Assembly (NCBI RefSeq): GCF_001990265.1
Contig: NZ_LYVN01000006.1
Coordinates: 1 to 60,737, forward strand
Direction: 5' to 3'
Origin: Sphingopyxis sp. KK2
Lineage (GTDB): Bacteria > Pseudomonadota > Alphaproteobacteria > Sphingomonadales > Sphingomonadaceae
DNA: 60,737 nucleotides
A program made the position numbers and the translations under genes. Shown here piece after piece: positions 36,462-46,073 of the stretch. Numbering within the stretch: position 1 is the stretch's first letter; each line of letters begins with the position of its first letter. The notes beneath the pieces were generated by a model that was not told where the DNA came from, did no database searches, and worked only from the letters and a program-made list of their open reading frames with translations.

Positions 36462-37700
36462 ATGACAGTCGGCCCCCAATCGATCGTGGTGGTTGGCGGG
36501 GGGCACGCGGGCGGCGCCATCGCGCTGTCGCTCCGTGAAAACGGAGCGACAGGCGATATCGTCATCGTCGGGGAAGAGCCGGTCGCGCCCTATGAGCGAC
36601 CGGCCCTGTCCAAGGAGATGCTGCTGGCGCAGGTCGATGCTCCGGTTCCTCTTGCCTCTCCGGAGCGATGGCCGGAGCGCGGGATCGCGCTTCGCCTGGC
36701 GACAAAAGTGGCTGCGATCGACCGGACGCATCGCTGCGTTCTGCTCGAGGACGATAGCGCCTTGCCGTATGATGTACTGATTTTGGCGACCGGCGGCACA
36801 GCGCGGAGCATTTCTGGCAGTCTGGAGGCGGGGGCGTTCACCTTGCGAACGGTTGCGGACGCAGAATCGCTGCGGAGTCGCGCGCGGATCTCGCGTTCCG
36901 CCCTCATACTGGGTGGCGGATTGATCGGGCTCGAGGTCGCCGCGTCGTTGCGTCAGGCAGGTCTCGAAGTCGATCTCGTCGGCGCCGATCGGCAGGTTGC
37001 CGCGCGCAGCTTTCCTCGTGTTGCATCGGATTGGATCGCTGACGCCCATGTAAAGGCGGGCGTTCGCCTGCACTTGGGCAGTAGGGTCACCGCACTGCGG
37101 CGCGCCGAGGGCGGTATCGAAGCGCAATTGGCTAATGGGCAGCACCTCGTGTCCGACCTCGTCATCTTGGGGCTCGGTATCGAACCGAATAGCCGGCTGG
37201 CGGCAGATGCAGGGCTTCCTTGCAATGGGGGAATCCTCGTCGATGAAGACTATCGGACGCTGGGCGATCGCAGAATATTCGCGATCGGCGACATTGCCGA
37301 GCGGTCGGCGATCGACGGCGTGCGGCCCTCGCGCGACGAGAGCTGGTCGCATGCGCGTCGATCTGCTGCTATCGCGGCGCGCGCGATCCTCGCCCTGCCA
37401 CCGGAACCCGAGGAGGCGCCTTGGTTCTGGACGAGCCAGTTCGGGCATATGATCCAGGTCGCGGGTACTACGGACACGCGCCTGACCGCTGTCCGCCGTG
37501 GTCCCGGCGTAATGCTGTATCTCGACGGCAACAGGCTCGCGGGCATCGCATGCCTCGACACACCCAGGGATTTCCTTGCCGGCCGGCGCGCGATCGCGTC
37601 GGGGCAGGGCGTCGATGTCGCGCGTGCCGCCGATCCGGCCACCGATCTGCGCAAATGTTTCTTCACCCATATGGCGCCCCACGCAGGAGTAATGTCATGA
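36462..37700 (+). CDS. NAD(P)H-dependent FAD ferredoxin reductase of the Rieske system
   Basis: 412 residues of the glutathione-reductase-like fold used by class II Rieske oxygenases. It has the FAD motif VVVGGGHAGGAIALSL, the YERPALSKEMLL block, the central NAD motif LILGGGLIGLEVAASL, and the second FAD contact GDRRIFAIGDIAE. It would pass electrons from NAD(P)H to the small Rieske ferredoxin at 39595. The stop overlaps the oxygenase start (ATGA), placing both on one transcript. The reductase component beside a cadABC set makes a complete electron chain. Confidence 0.9.
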   Translation: MTVGPQSIVVVGGGHAGGAIALSLRENGATGDIVIVGEEPVAPYERPALSKEMLLAQVDAPVPLASPERWPERGIALRLATKVAAIDRTHRCVLLEDDSALPYDVLILATGGTARSISGSLEAGAFTLRTVADAESLRSRARISRSALILGGGLIGLEVAASLRQAGLEVDLVGADRQVAARSFPRVASDWIADAHVKAGVRLHLGSRVTALRRAEGGIEAQLANGQHLVSDLVILGLGIEPNSRLAADAGLPCNGGILVDEDYRTLGDRRIFAIGDIAERSAIDGVRPSRDESWSHARRSAAIAARAILALPPEPEEAPWFWTSQFGHMIQVAGTTDTRLTAVRRGPGVMLYLDGNRLAGIACLDTPRDFLAGRRAIASGQGVDVARAADPATDLRKCFFTHMAPHAGVMS

Positions 37701-39043
37701 CCGATGCCGCCAGCCTCGCCGCGCTGATCGATGATCGGCCCGAAGACGGTATTTTCGCCGTCGACAGCGCGGTATTCACCGACGAAGCGATTTTCGAGGC
37801 CGAGATGACCGCGATCTTCGAGGCGACCTGGATTTTCATCGGCCTCGAATCCCAATTGCCCAAACCCCACAGCTTCTTCACGACCTACATCGGTCGGCAG
37901 CCGGTGATCGTGATGAAGGACGGTGAGGGCCAGATCGGCTGCTTCCTCAACACGTGCCGACACCGCGGAACGCTGCTTTGCCCGCTGAAACACGGGCGCC
38001 AGAAATTCCATACCTGCCGCTATCATGGCTGGTCCTATGATTCAGGTGGCGAGAATGTCCATGTGACGGCCGAGGCGACGGGCCAATATGCGGCGAGCTT
38101 TACCGAGGCGGATCACAATCTCATTCGGGTTCCACGCTTCGAGAGCTATCGCGGACTCCTTTTTGCGAGCCTCAATCCCGACGTCCCGACGCTGGACGAT
38201 CATCTGGGTGACGCCAAGGTCTTCATCGATCTTGTCGTGGATCAGAGTCCCGTCGGCGAGATCGAATATGTTCCGGGAGAGGTGACGTACACCTTCAAGG
38301 GCAACTGGAAACTGCAGTTCGAGAATGGCCTTGATTTCTACCATTTCAGCACGACGCACAGCGCCTATGTCGATATATTGGCGCAGCGCGGAAAGCGCGG
38401 CACGCTCGGGGTTCTCACGAGCGAAGACGAACCCGAAGCGCAGGGGAGTTTCAACTTCCACTACGGACATGCCGTCAATTTCTCGATCCTGCAGCAGAGC
38501 CTGTTCAGCCGACCGCTGTGCCTCGAACAGGATGCACTCGATGCGGTCCGCGAACGGGTTGGCCCCGTCCGCGCGAAATGGATGCTCCGACAACGCAATC
38601 TGACCATTTATCCGAACCTCCAGATCATCGACATCAACTCGGCCCAGATCCGGACATGGCGTCCGCTTTCGGCCAGCAAGACCGAAATGACGTCGCACTG
38701 CCTGGGCATCGTGGGCGAGCGGCCCGCGGCCCGTCGCTTTCGTATCCGGGGCTATGAGGATTTCTTCAATCCGCCTGGCCTGGCTAGTTCGGACGATAAT
38801 GCGATGTATGAGTTATGTCAGGCGGGCTATGCCGCGCAGGCCGGCCCGAGGCAGGGGTATGGGCGCGGCCTCGCTGGTACGCCCGGTGCGGGCGACGCGC
38901 AAGCGGCGGAACTGGGCATCACGCCCGTCGAAAGCTCGATGGGCGTGGGCAAGGCGTTCGGCAACGAAGCCTTTGGCGGCGAGACGAACTTCTTCCCCGG
39001 TTATCGTGAGTGGAAGCGCTTGCTGCAGCGGGGAAACGGCTGA
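37697..39043 (+). CDS. cadA: Rieske oxygenase large subunit (2,4-D ether-cleaving CadA-like)
   Basis: 448 residues. The [2Fe-2S] ligands are Cys87, His89, Cys107 and His110 (CRHRG and CRYHGW). The mononuclear iron site has His216 and His221 in ENGLDFYHFSTTH with a later Asp in the LQIIDINSAQIRTW segment. The length and the benzoate/TftA-like architecture fit CadA, the large subunit of the aryloxyacetate oxygenase that cleaves 2,4-D to dichlorophenol and glyoxylate. Beta subunit, ferredoxin and reductase are adjacent, and tfdB-type hydroxylase follows. A benzoate- or anthranilate-type dihydroxylation is the main alternative. The ATG at 37697 has AGGAG upstream. Confidence 0.85.
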   Translation: MTDAASLAALIDDRPEDGIFAVDSAVFTDEAIFEAEMTAIFEATWIFIGLESQLPKPHSFFTTYIGRQPVIVMKDGEGQIGCFLNTCRHRGTLLCPLKHGRQKFHTCRYHGWSYDSGGENVHVTAEATGQYAASFTEADHNLIRVPRFESYRGLLFASLNPDVPTLDDHLGDAKVFIDLVVDQSPVGEIEYVPGEVTYTFKGNWKLQFENGLDFYHFSTTHSAYVDILAQRGKRGTLGVLTSEDEPEAQGSFNFHYGHAVNFSILQQSLFSRPLCLEQDALDAVRERVGPVRAKWMLRQRNLTIYPNLQIIDINSAQIRTWRPLSASKTEMTSHCLGIVGERPAARRFRIRGYEDFFNPPGLASSDDNAMYELCQAGYAAQAGPRQGYGRGLAGTPGAGDAQAAELGITPVESSMGVGKAFGNEAFGGETNFFPGYREWKRLLQRGNG

Positions 39044-39576
39044 TGGGCGCCGCAACCGGAATTTCGGAGGCGCCGGCCGATCCCGTTGCGCGCGCGCTCG
39101 CTTCGGATCTCCTGTTTCAGGAAGCGGATGCGCTCGACTCCCAGGACTGGACCGGCTGGCTCGCGCTTTACCGCGAGGACGCCCGCTTCTGGATGCCCGC
39201 ATGGCTGGACGAGTATCGGAATACCTCGAATCCCGATACCGAAGTGTCGCTCATCTACCATGAAATGCGGTGGGAGCTAGAGGAACGGGTTCACAGGCTC
39301 GGTTCGCGCAAGTCGGTGACGACCCTGCCGCTTCCCCGTACGCTTCATATGATAGGCGGATCGAGGGTAACGGCGCATTCGGAAAACCGGCTGGATGTTC
39401 GTTCGCACGCCACCGTGCATGTCTATGATCCCAGGACCTTCGACCATCATGTCGCAGCCGTGAGATACAGCCACAGCTTTGTCCGCGAGGACGCGGGGCC
39501 ATGGCTGATCGCATCGAAGACGATCATCCTCATCAACGACCGCATGCCGAGCGTCGTCGATTTTTATACCGTTTAG
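39043..39576 (+). CDS. cadB: Rieske oxygenase small subunit (CadB-like)
   Basis: 177 residues of the ring-hydroxylating dioxygenase beta family (cystatin-like fold): LLFQEADALDSQDWTGWLALYREDARFWMPA near the N-terminus and SKTIILINDRMPSVVDFYTV at the C-terminus. It forms the alpha3beta3 complex with the preceding product. The ATG overlaps the cadA stop (TGATG), so translation is coupled. Confidence 0.86.
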   Translation: MGAATGISEAPADPVARALASDLLFQEADALDSQDWTGWLALYREDARFWMPAWLDEYRNTSNPDTEVSLIYHEMRWELEERVHRLGSRKSVTTLPLPRTLHMIGGSRVTAHSENRLDVRSHATVHVYDPRTFDHHVAAVRYSHSFVREDAGPWLIASKTIILINDRMPSVVDFYTV

Positions 39577-39594
39577 CCGATCCGAGAGAGATTT

Positions 39595-39924
39595 ATGTCC
39601 ATTTCAGCAGATGATGCCGCAAGCTGGCATCCGATTACGCGGTCCGAACTCATTCCAGAAGGCGAGATCTTCGCCGCAACATTCGGCGACAGGGAGATCG
39701 CAGTCTATAATGTGAGCGGTACATTCTACGCGACAAGCAACATCTGTACCCATGCCTTCGCCCTCTTGTCGGATGGATGGCTCGAAGACTGCGTTGTCGA
39801 ATGTCCGCTTCACAATGCGCGCTTCGACGTGCGCGACGGCGCGGCGCTGGCAAGTCCTGCCGAAGGGTCGCTGCAATGCTACCCGGTGCGCGTTGCCGAC
39901 GGGGTGGTGGAAGTCAGCTTCTGA
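39595..39924 (+). CDS. cadC: Rieske-type [2Fe-2S] ferredoxin (CadC-like)
   Basis: 109 residues with all four Rieske ligands: Cys51 and His53 (CTHAFA) and Cys70 and His73 (CPLHNARF). It carries electrons from the reductase at 36462 to the CadA-like oxygenase. The ribosome site GAGAGA precedes the ATG; the gene follows cadB by 18 bases. A second 109-residue homologue without most ligands lies at 47532. Confidence 0.92.
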   Translation: MSISADDAASWHPITRSELIPEGEIFAATFGDREIAVYNVSGTFYATSNICTHAFALLSDGWLEDCVVECPLHNARFDVRDGAALASPAEGSLQCYPVRVADGVVEVSF

Positions 39925-39959
39925 CGGCGCGGACGGCAAACTCCCCGTTTATGGAGTGG

Positions 39960-40007
39960 GCGCGCCCGGCTCCGGCCTCGCGGATGGTCGTATTCTGCCG
40001 GGCGCGC
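39960..40007. terminator. Hairpin after cadC, probable terminator
   Basis: Perfect 11-bp arms GCGCGCCCGGC and GCCGGGCGCGC enclose a 26-base loop. They start 36 bases after the cadC stop and separate it from the next TonB gene. No T-run follows, so termination may be rho-assisted. Confidence 0.5.
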
Positions 40008-40348
40008 TCTGCTGACGCGCCCCTCACCCGATGAGAGCATTTCGAGGCACGGCTGTCTCCTCGGAACGTCGCTTCGACGGGTCTGAAGCCATACGGAAGC
40101 GCTATCGCACAGGGCCTAGCTTAGTATTGGGAAAGCATCGCCCATCGTCCTAGCTTTGTCGGGCGCAGGGCGAGTTGGCGATCAGACCAAAGGCCCTCGC
40201 GCCGAAGTGAGAGTGCATTGCGGGGAGGGGCACTTCGCTCATCCAGCGGGCCTGCAGGTCACGCTGATGACCGCACTCTCGCTTCGTCAATTGCAGCGCG
40301 CAGCGCCCGCCGGGCTTGAAGTGCTGTACGATCGAACGGGAGAGGACG
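40008..40348. other. Upstream region of TonB receptor 4
   Basis: No gene seen. Its only recognised signal is a LysR-type box at 40091-40105. An AGAGG ribosome site lies at 40341-40345. Confidence 0.5.
40091..40105. promoter_or_regulatory. LysR-type box upstream of TonB receptor 4
   Basis: ATACGGAAGCGCTAT, T-N11-A spacing, 14 of 15 bases shared with the site at 29619-29633. It lies in a non-coding region 243 bases before the receptor start. Suggests that the chlorocatechol regulator also controls uptake. Confidence 0.45.
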
Positions 40349-42769
40349 ATGCAGATCAAATGGATGCTCGGGTGCGCATCAAGCGTCGCGGCCCTGGTTC
40401 CGGGACTGGCGCTTGCGCAGGCCACCGGACAAGGCGTCGACGCGCCGAACGAGATCATCGTGACGGCCCAGAAACGGGCGCAGAATATTCAGGACGTGCC
40501 GATCACCATGCAGGCCGTCGGGGGCGAGCAGCTGGCGCAGCGCGGCATCCAGTCGGCCTATGATATTCCCAAGATCGCTCCGAACATCACCGTGTCGACC
40601 CAGGGCGCGGCCAATCGCCAGATCGCGATCCGTGGGGTCGGGACCAACGACTTCTTCGGCAATGCGACGGGATCGGTCGGCGTCTATATGGACGAAGTCA
40701 CGATGAGCGCACCCTATCTCACCAACCTTGGCCTGTACGATCTGGACCGGGTGGAGGTGCTGCGCGGACCACAAAATTCCCTGTTTGGCCGCAACACGAC
40801 CGGCGGTGCGGTAAACTATATTTCAAAGCAGCCGGAACTCGGAGGCGGGGTCGACGGGTTCGTCCGTCTCAACTACGGGAACTTCAACCGGATCGACGCG
40901 GAAACTGGCTTTAACGTGCCGCTTGGCGACGTCGCGGCCCTTCGCCTTGCAGGCATGTTTCAGCATTCCGACGGTATGTGGCATAATCTGGCTGACGGCG
41001 GCGCGCGCTACGGCAAGAAAAACCGCTTTTCGCTTCGTGGAACGCTGCTCCTCGAGCCGAGCGATAATACGAAAATAACGCTGAACGCGCATTACGGGCA
41101 GGAAGACAGTCAGATCGATCCCTTCCGGTTCGTCGGTCTGCGCGCGCCTTCTGGGTCGATCTTCGCGCCCGGCCTTTCGCCGAGGCAGCTCGATTTCGAA
41201 GGCATTTCGGGTGGCGCCAACTCGCAGGGCCGCGTGGTCGATACATCGAGATGGAGCGACATTTACCGCGTCGGCGATGACCAGCAATATGTCGAGGCCT
41301 ATGGCTTTTACGCCAAGCTGGTACAGGATCTGGGCGATGTCAGCCTCACGTCGATCACATCCTACGACAAGTCCGACGTCCGATTCACATATGATCTCGG
41401 CGGTCCGGGTGCGACCGATAACGACATCACGATGATCAACGGCAATGATCAACGCTTCAAGCAGATGAGCCAGGAATTACGCCTGCAATCGACCGGCAAA
41501 GGCCCGCTACGCTGGATCGCCGGCCTCTACTATTTTCACGAAAGCTCGCTCCTCGGGCAGAATATGGGGTTCGGCCCGTTCAATGGCGGGACCGGCGCGG
41601 GCGGGGCGGCCGCACTGCTACTGCTTGCCGGCGACCCGTACAGCAATCAGGCGGCGTTCAGCATCGCCCGGCTCAAAAACGAGGTGCTGTCGCCCTATGG
41701 CCAGGTCGAATATGATATCAGCCAGACGGTGACCGTCAGCTTCGGGCTTCGCTACACCGACGACAAGAAGAGCGCGCCTTCGCTCTTCGTCGGCAACGTT
41801 GGAACCGGGACACTCGGTCGTGACCAGTTCCGGTCGAACGCAGTGATCGGCTCGCTCACGGGCGGCCTTCCGCTTTGCGACCTGGACGGCGACGGAAATC
41901 TCGCCGGCGGTACGCCCGACAATCGCGGCAAACCCTGTGCGCAAACCCTCGCGCCGGACGACATCCGCGCCAAGAAATGGGGCGGGAAGGTCGGGATCGA
42001 CTTCAAGCTCGCCGACGACACGCTTCTCTATGCCAGCGCTTCGCGGGGATTCCGCTCGGGCAAGCACGACATCGAGTTTTTCCATGGTCCGCAGACCGGC
42101 TTTGCGCGGGAGGATCAGCAGGTCGAGACGCTCGATGCGTTCGAGGTGGGGCTGAAATCGGAACTGTTCGACCGTACTCTGGTGCTGAACGCGGCGGTCT
42201 TCTACTATATCTGGAAAGATCAGCAGTTCTTCGACGTCAACCCCAATACCGGTCCGGTCTTCATCAATGTCCCGGAATCGCAGCTCAAGGGCGCGGAGAT
42301 CGAACTGCGCTGGAATCCGGGGAGCGGCTTTTCCGCTCAACTCTCGGGCGGATTTCTCGACAGCGAGGTGACCGACGCCGGCACCGATCCGTCGGGTTTG
42401 GTGCAGAAGGGGCACGCCCTGCCATTTGCCCCGAAATATTCGGCCAATGCACTGGTAGCCAAAGAGTTCGAGATCGGCGACAACAAGCTGCGTCTGCAAG
42501 CCGACCTTCAGTATCTCAGTAAGTCGAAGGGCTTCCTGCGCGACGTCAATTATGTCGATGCGATCGGGAGCAGCGTTTTCCTGAACACGCGGGCGACATG
42601 GTCCTTCGGTGCGGACCACCGCTACGATCTCAGCGTCTATGCCACGAACCTTACCGGGCAGACGCGCTGTGAGTATAAACGCGACCTGTTCGCCTTTTCG
42701 GGAGCCGCTTACTGCCTGCCGAATTCGGGCCGGACGCTTTTTGGCGCCGAGGCGCGAGTGAAGTTCTGA
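40349..42769 (+). CDS. TonB-dependent receptor 4
   Basis: 806 residues with a signal peptide (MQIKWMLGCASSVAALVPGL, cleaved near ALAQA), TonB-box-like NEIIVTAQKR, the plug phrase VLRGPQNSLFGRNTTGGAVNY, and a barrel ending GAEARVKF. It follows the cadABC set and precedes the tfdB-like gene by 26 bases, so it is probably co-transcribed with tfdB and serves uptake of the same class of aromatic acid. Confidence 0.92.
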   Translation: MQIKWMLGCASSVAALVPGLALAQATGQGVDAPNEIIVTAQKRAQNIQDVPITMQAVGGEQLAQRGIQSAYDIPKIAPNITVSTQGAANRQIAIRGVGTNDFFGNATGSVGVYMDEVTMSAPYLTNLGLYDLDRVEVLRGPQNSLFGRNTTGGAVNYISKQPELGGGVDGFVRLNYGNFNRIDAETGFNVPLGDVAALRLAGMFQHSDGMWHNLADGGARYGKKNRFSLRGTLLLEPSDNTKITLNAHYGQEDSQIDPFRFVGLRAPSGSIFAPGLSPRQLDFEGISGGANSQGRVVDTSRWSDIYRVGDDQQYVEAYGFYAKLVQDLGDVSLTSITSYDKSDVRFTYDLGGPGATDNDITMINGNDQRFKQMSQELRLQSTGKGPLRWIAGLYYFHESSLLGQNMGFGPFNGGTGAGGAAALLLLAGDPYSNQAAFSIARLKNEVLSPYGQVEYDISQTVTVSFGLRYTDDKKSAPSLFVGNVGTGTLGRDQFRSNAVIGSLTGGLPLCDLDGDGNLAGGTPDNRGKPCAQTLAPDDIRAKKWGGKVGIDFKLADDTLLYASASRGFRSGKHDIEFFHGPQTGFAREDQQVETLDAFEVGLKSELFDRTLVLNAAVFYYIWKDQQFFDVNPNTGPVFINVPESQLKGAEIELRWNPGSGFSAQLSGGFLDSEVTDAGTDPSGLVQKGHALPFAPKYSANALVAKEFEIGDNKLRLQADLQYLSKSKGFLRDVNYVDAIGSSVFLNTRATWSFGADHRYDLSVYATNLTGQTRCEYKRDLFAFSGAAYCLPNSGRTLFGAEARVKF

Positions 42770-42795
42770 ATCAAATCACTTAGGAGGATGGATGC

Positions 42796-44595
42796 GTGTC
42801 TGAGACGGACGTGATCACGAAGGCAGATGTATTGGTTGTCGGTACCGGCCCAGCCGGCGGAACGATGGCGTTGGCGCTCGCGAGGCTCGGCGTCGATGTC
42901 ATGGTCATCAACAAATACCCCTGGACCGCACCGACGCCCCGGGCGCACATCACCAACCAGCGGACGGTCGAAGTCCTCCGCGACCTTGGTCTGGCCGAGG
43001 AAGCGCTCGCCCTGGCGGCGCCCAACGATCTCATGGGCGAGAACACCTATTGCACGAGTCTCGCCGGCGAGGAGCTCGGCAGGCTGCGCACATGGGGTAC
43101 GCAGCCGCATCGGCGATCGGACTATGAACTCGCGAGCCCGGAGCAGATCTGCGACCTGCCGCAAAATCTGCTCGAGCCGCTGCTGGTTGGCGGCGCTGCC
43201 CGCCAGGGCGCGCGCGTGCGGTTCAGCACCGAGTTTTTGCGGTGCGAGCAGGACTCGGACGGCGTTACCTCTTGGGTGCGCGAACGCGATACCGGGCGCG
43301 AATATGCGATCCGCTCGAAATATCTGATCGGTGCGGACGGCGCCAACTCGCGCGTGGTCGATCAGGCGGGGCTGCCGCTCGAAGGGAAAATGGGCGTATC
43401 GGGTTCGATCAATATCGTTTTCGAAGCCGATCTTTCGCGCTTCGTCGCTCACCGCCCGAGCGTTCTGTACTGGATTTTCCAGCCCGGCTCGAGCGTGGGC
43501 GGGATGGGTATCGGGGTCGTCCGCATGGTGCGTCCTTGGCACAAGTGGCTCGCGATCTGGGGCTATGAAGATGTCGCCAATCCGCCGAAGATCGACGACG
43601 AGTTTGCCAAGGGCATCCTCTATAATCTCATTGGCGACGATCAGGTCGATATCAAGATCGAGAGCTTCTCGACCTGGACGGTCAACGACATGTATGCAAC
43701 CAAACTGTCGGCGGGCCGGATCTTTTGCATGGGCGACGCCGTGCATCGCCACCCCCCGACCAACGGTCTCGGCTCCAACCACTCGATCCAGGATGCATAT
43801 AATCTCGCGTGGAAAATGGCGTTGGTGCTGGGCGGCAAGGCGGGGTCGGACCTGCTCGACAGTTATAACGCCGAGCGGGCGCCGGTCGCGGAGCAGACGG
43901 TGACCCGTGCCAACAAGAGCCTTGGCTGTTTTCCGCCGATTCTCGAAGCGCTTGGACTGTTCGGTACCGACGATCCCGAACAAATGCGCCGCAACATGGC
44001 GTCGATCAAGGACTCGACCCCCGAGGCCGCCGATCGCCGCGCGGCATTGCGGACCGCGATCGATGGCTCCGACTTCGTCTATAATTGCCACGGTGTCGAG
44101 ATGAACCAGCGCTACGCCTCCAATGCCGTGGTCGGCGATGGAACCGCGCCGCCGCAATATGATCGCGATCCCGAACTTTTCTACCAGCCCACCAGCTTTC
44201 CGGGCGCGCGGCTGCCCCACGGCTGGGTCGCGCGCGATGGAGCGCGGGTCTCGACGCTCGCGCTGTGCGGGGATGGTGAGTTCACCCTCCTGACCGGATT
44301 GGGCGGCGAGGCGTGGGTGGACGCGGCGGCTGCGGCATCGGAGCAATTTGGCGTGCCGATCCGGGTGCACGTCATCGGTCCCGGGCGGCCGATCGAAGAT
44401 CCGCATGGCGATTTCGCCCGAATCCGCGAGGTCGGCGAAAATGGGGCAATCCTCGTCCGGCCGGATGTTTACGTCGGTTGGCGCGCGGAAGCTGTCTCGG
44501 CCGATGCCGCCGAACGGCTGTGCTCGGCGATGGCCACCATTCTCGCCTTGCCCGCCGAAACGACTTCGGAACGTGCGGACGAAATGGTCGTCTGA
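42796..44595 (+). CDS. tfdB: FAD-dependent chlorophenol hydroxylase (TfdB-like)
   Basis: 599 residues, the length of TfdB. It has the FAD motif VVGTGPAGGTMALALARLG, the NKYPWTAPTPRAHITNQRTVEVLRDLG block and the LASPEQICDLPQNLLEPLLV block that characterise 2,4-dichlorophenol 6-monooxygenases. The second FAD motif FCMGDAVHRHPPTNGLGSNHSIQDAYNLAWK is also present. It hydroxylates (chloro)phenol to (chloro)catechol with NADPH and oxygen. The start is a GTG with AGGAGG 7 bases upstream; two nearby ATGs are out of frame. Confidence 0.93.
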   Translation: MSETDVITKADVLVVGTGPAGGTMALALARLGVDVMVINKYPWTAPTPRAHITNQRTVEVLRDLGLAEEALALAAPNDLMGENTYCTSLAGEELGRLRTWGTQPHRRSDYELASPEQICDLPQNLLEPLLVGGAARQGARVRFSTEFLRCEQDSDGVTSWVRERDTGREYAIRSKYLIGADGANSRVVDQAGLPLEGKMGVSGSINIVFEADLSRFVAHRPSVLYWIFQPGSSVGGMGIGVVRMVRPWHKWLAIWGYEDVANPPKIDDEFAKGILYNLIGDDQVDIKIESFSTWTVNDMYATKLSAGRIFCMGDAVHRHPPTNGLGSNHSIQDAYNLAWKMALVLGGKAGSDLLDSYNAERAPVAEQTVTRANKSLGCFPPILEALGLFGTDDPEQMRRNMASIKDSTPEAADRRAALRTAIDGSDFVYNCHGVEMNQRYASNAVVGDGTAPPQYDRDPELFYQPTSFPGARLPHGWVARDGARVSTLALCGDGEFTLLTGLGGEAWVDAAAAASEQFGVPIRVHVIGPGRPIEDPHGDFARIREVGENGAILVRPDVYVGWRAEAVSADAAERLCSAMATILALPAETTSERADEMVV

Positions 44596-44603
44596 CGGAT
44601 CGT

Positions 44604-44652
44604 CCGGCCGCTGTCTTGGGTGAGACTCCCTTCCCATTGCTGCAGCGGCCGG
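44604..44652. terminator. Hairpin between tfdB and the CoA-transferase genes
   Basis: Perfect 10-bp arms CCGGCCGCTG and CAGCGGCCGG with a 29-base loop, starting 8 bases after the tfdB stop. No T-run. It may terminate or attenuate transcription into the 3-oxoadipate genes. Confidence 0.45.
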
Positions 44653-44694
44653 GCGATGCTTAGCCTTTGCCAATGTGAAAGTTTGGAGGGTCGA

Positions 44695-45381
44695 ATGATC
44701 GACAAGTCGGTCGTCAGCGCCGAGGCGGCGGTGGCGGACATCAAGAATGGTTCGGCGGTCATGATCGGCGGTTTCGGTACCGCTGGAATGCCCGACCAGC
44801 TCATCGAGGCGCTTATCGCGCAAGGCGCCGGCGACCTCACGATCATCAACAACAATGCGGGCAACGGCGAGACCGGCGTTGCCGCATTGATCAAGGCCGG
44901 TAAGGTGAAAAAGATCATCTGCTCCTTTCCGCGTCAGGCGGACTCGCATCATTTCGACGCTGCCTATCGTGCCGGGCAGATCGAGCTCGAACTCGTGCCC
45001 CAAGGCAATCTTGCGGCGCGCATTCAGGCGGCGGGAGCGGGACTTGGCGCAATCTTCACGCCGACAGGCTTCGGGACGCTTCTTGCCGAAGGGAAGGAGA
45101 CCCGTGAGATCGACGGGCGTCAATATGTGCTCGAATATCCCATCCACGCAGATTTTGCGCTGATCAAGGCGCAGCGGGGCGATCGCTGGGGGAACCTCGT
45201 CTATCGCAAGACTGCCCGGAATTTCGGACCCATTATGGCGATGGCGGCCAAGACGACGATCGCGCAGGTTGCCCGGATCGTGCCGCTTGGCGATCTCGAT
45301 CCCGAAGCAGTCGTGACACCGGGGATATTCGTGCAGCGGGTCATCGAAACGGCACCCGTGCCTCTCCACGCCGTGGCCTGA
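44695..45381 (+). CDS. pcaI: 3-Oxoadipate CoA-transferase subunit A
   Basis: 228 residues of the class I CoA-transferase A family, with GGFGTAGMPDQLIEAL near the N-terminus, INNNAGNGETGVAALI, and the ADFALIKAQRGDRWGNLVYRKTARNFGP block. The start at 44695 has TTGGAGGG upstream. With subunit B, 14 bases downstream, it moves CoA from succinyl-CoA to 3-oxoadipate, the product of the maleylacetate reductase. Confidence 0.9.
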   Translation: MIDKSVVSAEAAVADIKNGSAVMIGGFGTAGMPDQLIEALIAQGAGDLTIINNNAGNGETGVAALIKAGKVKKIICSFPRQADSHHFDAAYRAGQIELELVPQGNLAARIQAAGAGLGAIFTPTGFGTLLAEGKETREIDGRQYVLEYPIHADFALIKAQRGDRWGNLVYRKTARNFGPIMAMAAKTTIAQVARIVPLGDLDPEAVVTPGIFVQRVIETAPVPLHAVA

Positions 45382-45395
45382 TCGGAAGAGATGAT

Positions 45396-46049
45396 ATGGA
45401 ACGCTTGAATCGGCACCAAATGGCCGCGCGGGTCGCAAAGGATATTCCCGAGGGCGCCTATGTGAATCTCGGCATCGGCCTTCCGACCACGGTCGCGAAC
45501 TATCTTCCTGTCGACCGCGACATATTCCTGCAGAGCGAAAACGGCCTGCTCGGGATGGGGCCAGCACCGGTGCCCGGCGAAGAGGATTGGGAACTCATCA
45601 ATGCCGGCAAGCAGGCTGTGACACTCCTGACCGGTGGATGCTATTTCCATCACGCCGACAGCTTCGCGATGATGCGGGCCGGCCATATCGACATCTGCGT
45701 GCTCGGCGCCTTCCAGGTTTCGGTGCACGGCGATCTCGCGAACTGGCACACCGGGGAACCCGGCGCCATTCCGGCGGTCGGCGGAGCGATGGATCTCGCG
45801 ATCGGCGCCAAGCAGACCTTCGTGATGATGGAACTGCTGACCAAGCAAGGCGAAAGCAAGCTGGTCGAGGCGTGCCACTATCCGCTCACGGGGCTCGGCT
45901 GTGTGTCGCGCGTCTATACCGATGTCGCTGTCTTTGAGGTGGGCCCGTCCGGTGCCGGCGTTCTTGAGATGGTCGAAGGGCTTGCCATCGAGGATCTCCG
46001 CAAGCTGACCGGCGTCCCGCTTCGCGAGAGCATGGCGCTTCCGGCCTGA
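45396..46049 (+). CDS. pcaJ: 3-Oxoadipate CoA-transferase subunit B
   Basis: 217 residues. The catalytic glutamate is Glu48 in the SENGLLGMGP motif; NLGIGLPTTVANYLP precedes it and VHGDLANWHTGEPGAIPAVGGAMDLA follows. It forms the heterodimeric transferase with the preceding gene. Acetoacetate CoA-transferase (AtoDA) is the family alternative, but the adjacent thiolase and aromatic context favour 3-oxoadipate. Confidence 0.9.
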   Translation: MERLNRHQMAARVAKDIPEGAYVNLGIGLPTTVANYLPVDRDIFLQSENGLLGMGPAPVPGEEDWELINAGKQAVTLLTGGCYFHHADSFAMMRAGHIDICVLGAFQVSVHGDLANWHTGEPGAIPAVGGAMDLAIGAKQTFVMMELLTKQGESKLVEACHYPLTGLGCVSRVYTDVAVFEVGPSGAGVLEMVEGLAIEDLRKLTGVPLRESMALPA

Positions 46050-46073
46050 CACTGACCTATCGAGAGGACTCAT

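Noticed and set aside
42709..45567. Very long open frame on the minus strand opposite the tfdB-like and pcaI-like genes
   Set aside because: It is the antisense shadow of strongly GC-biased genes. No domain is recognisable, whereas the plus strand encodes clear family members with ribosome sites.
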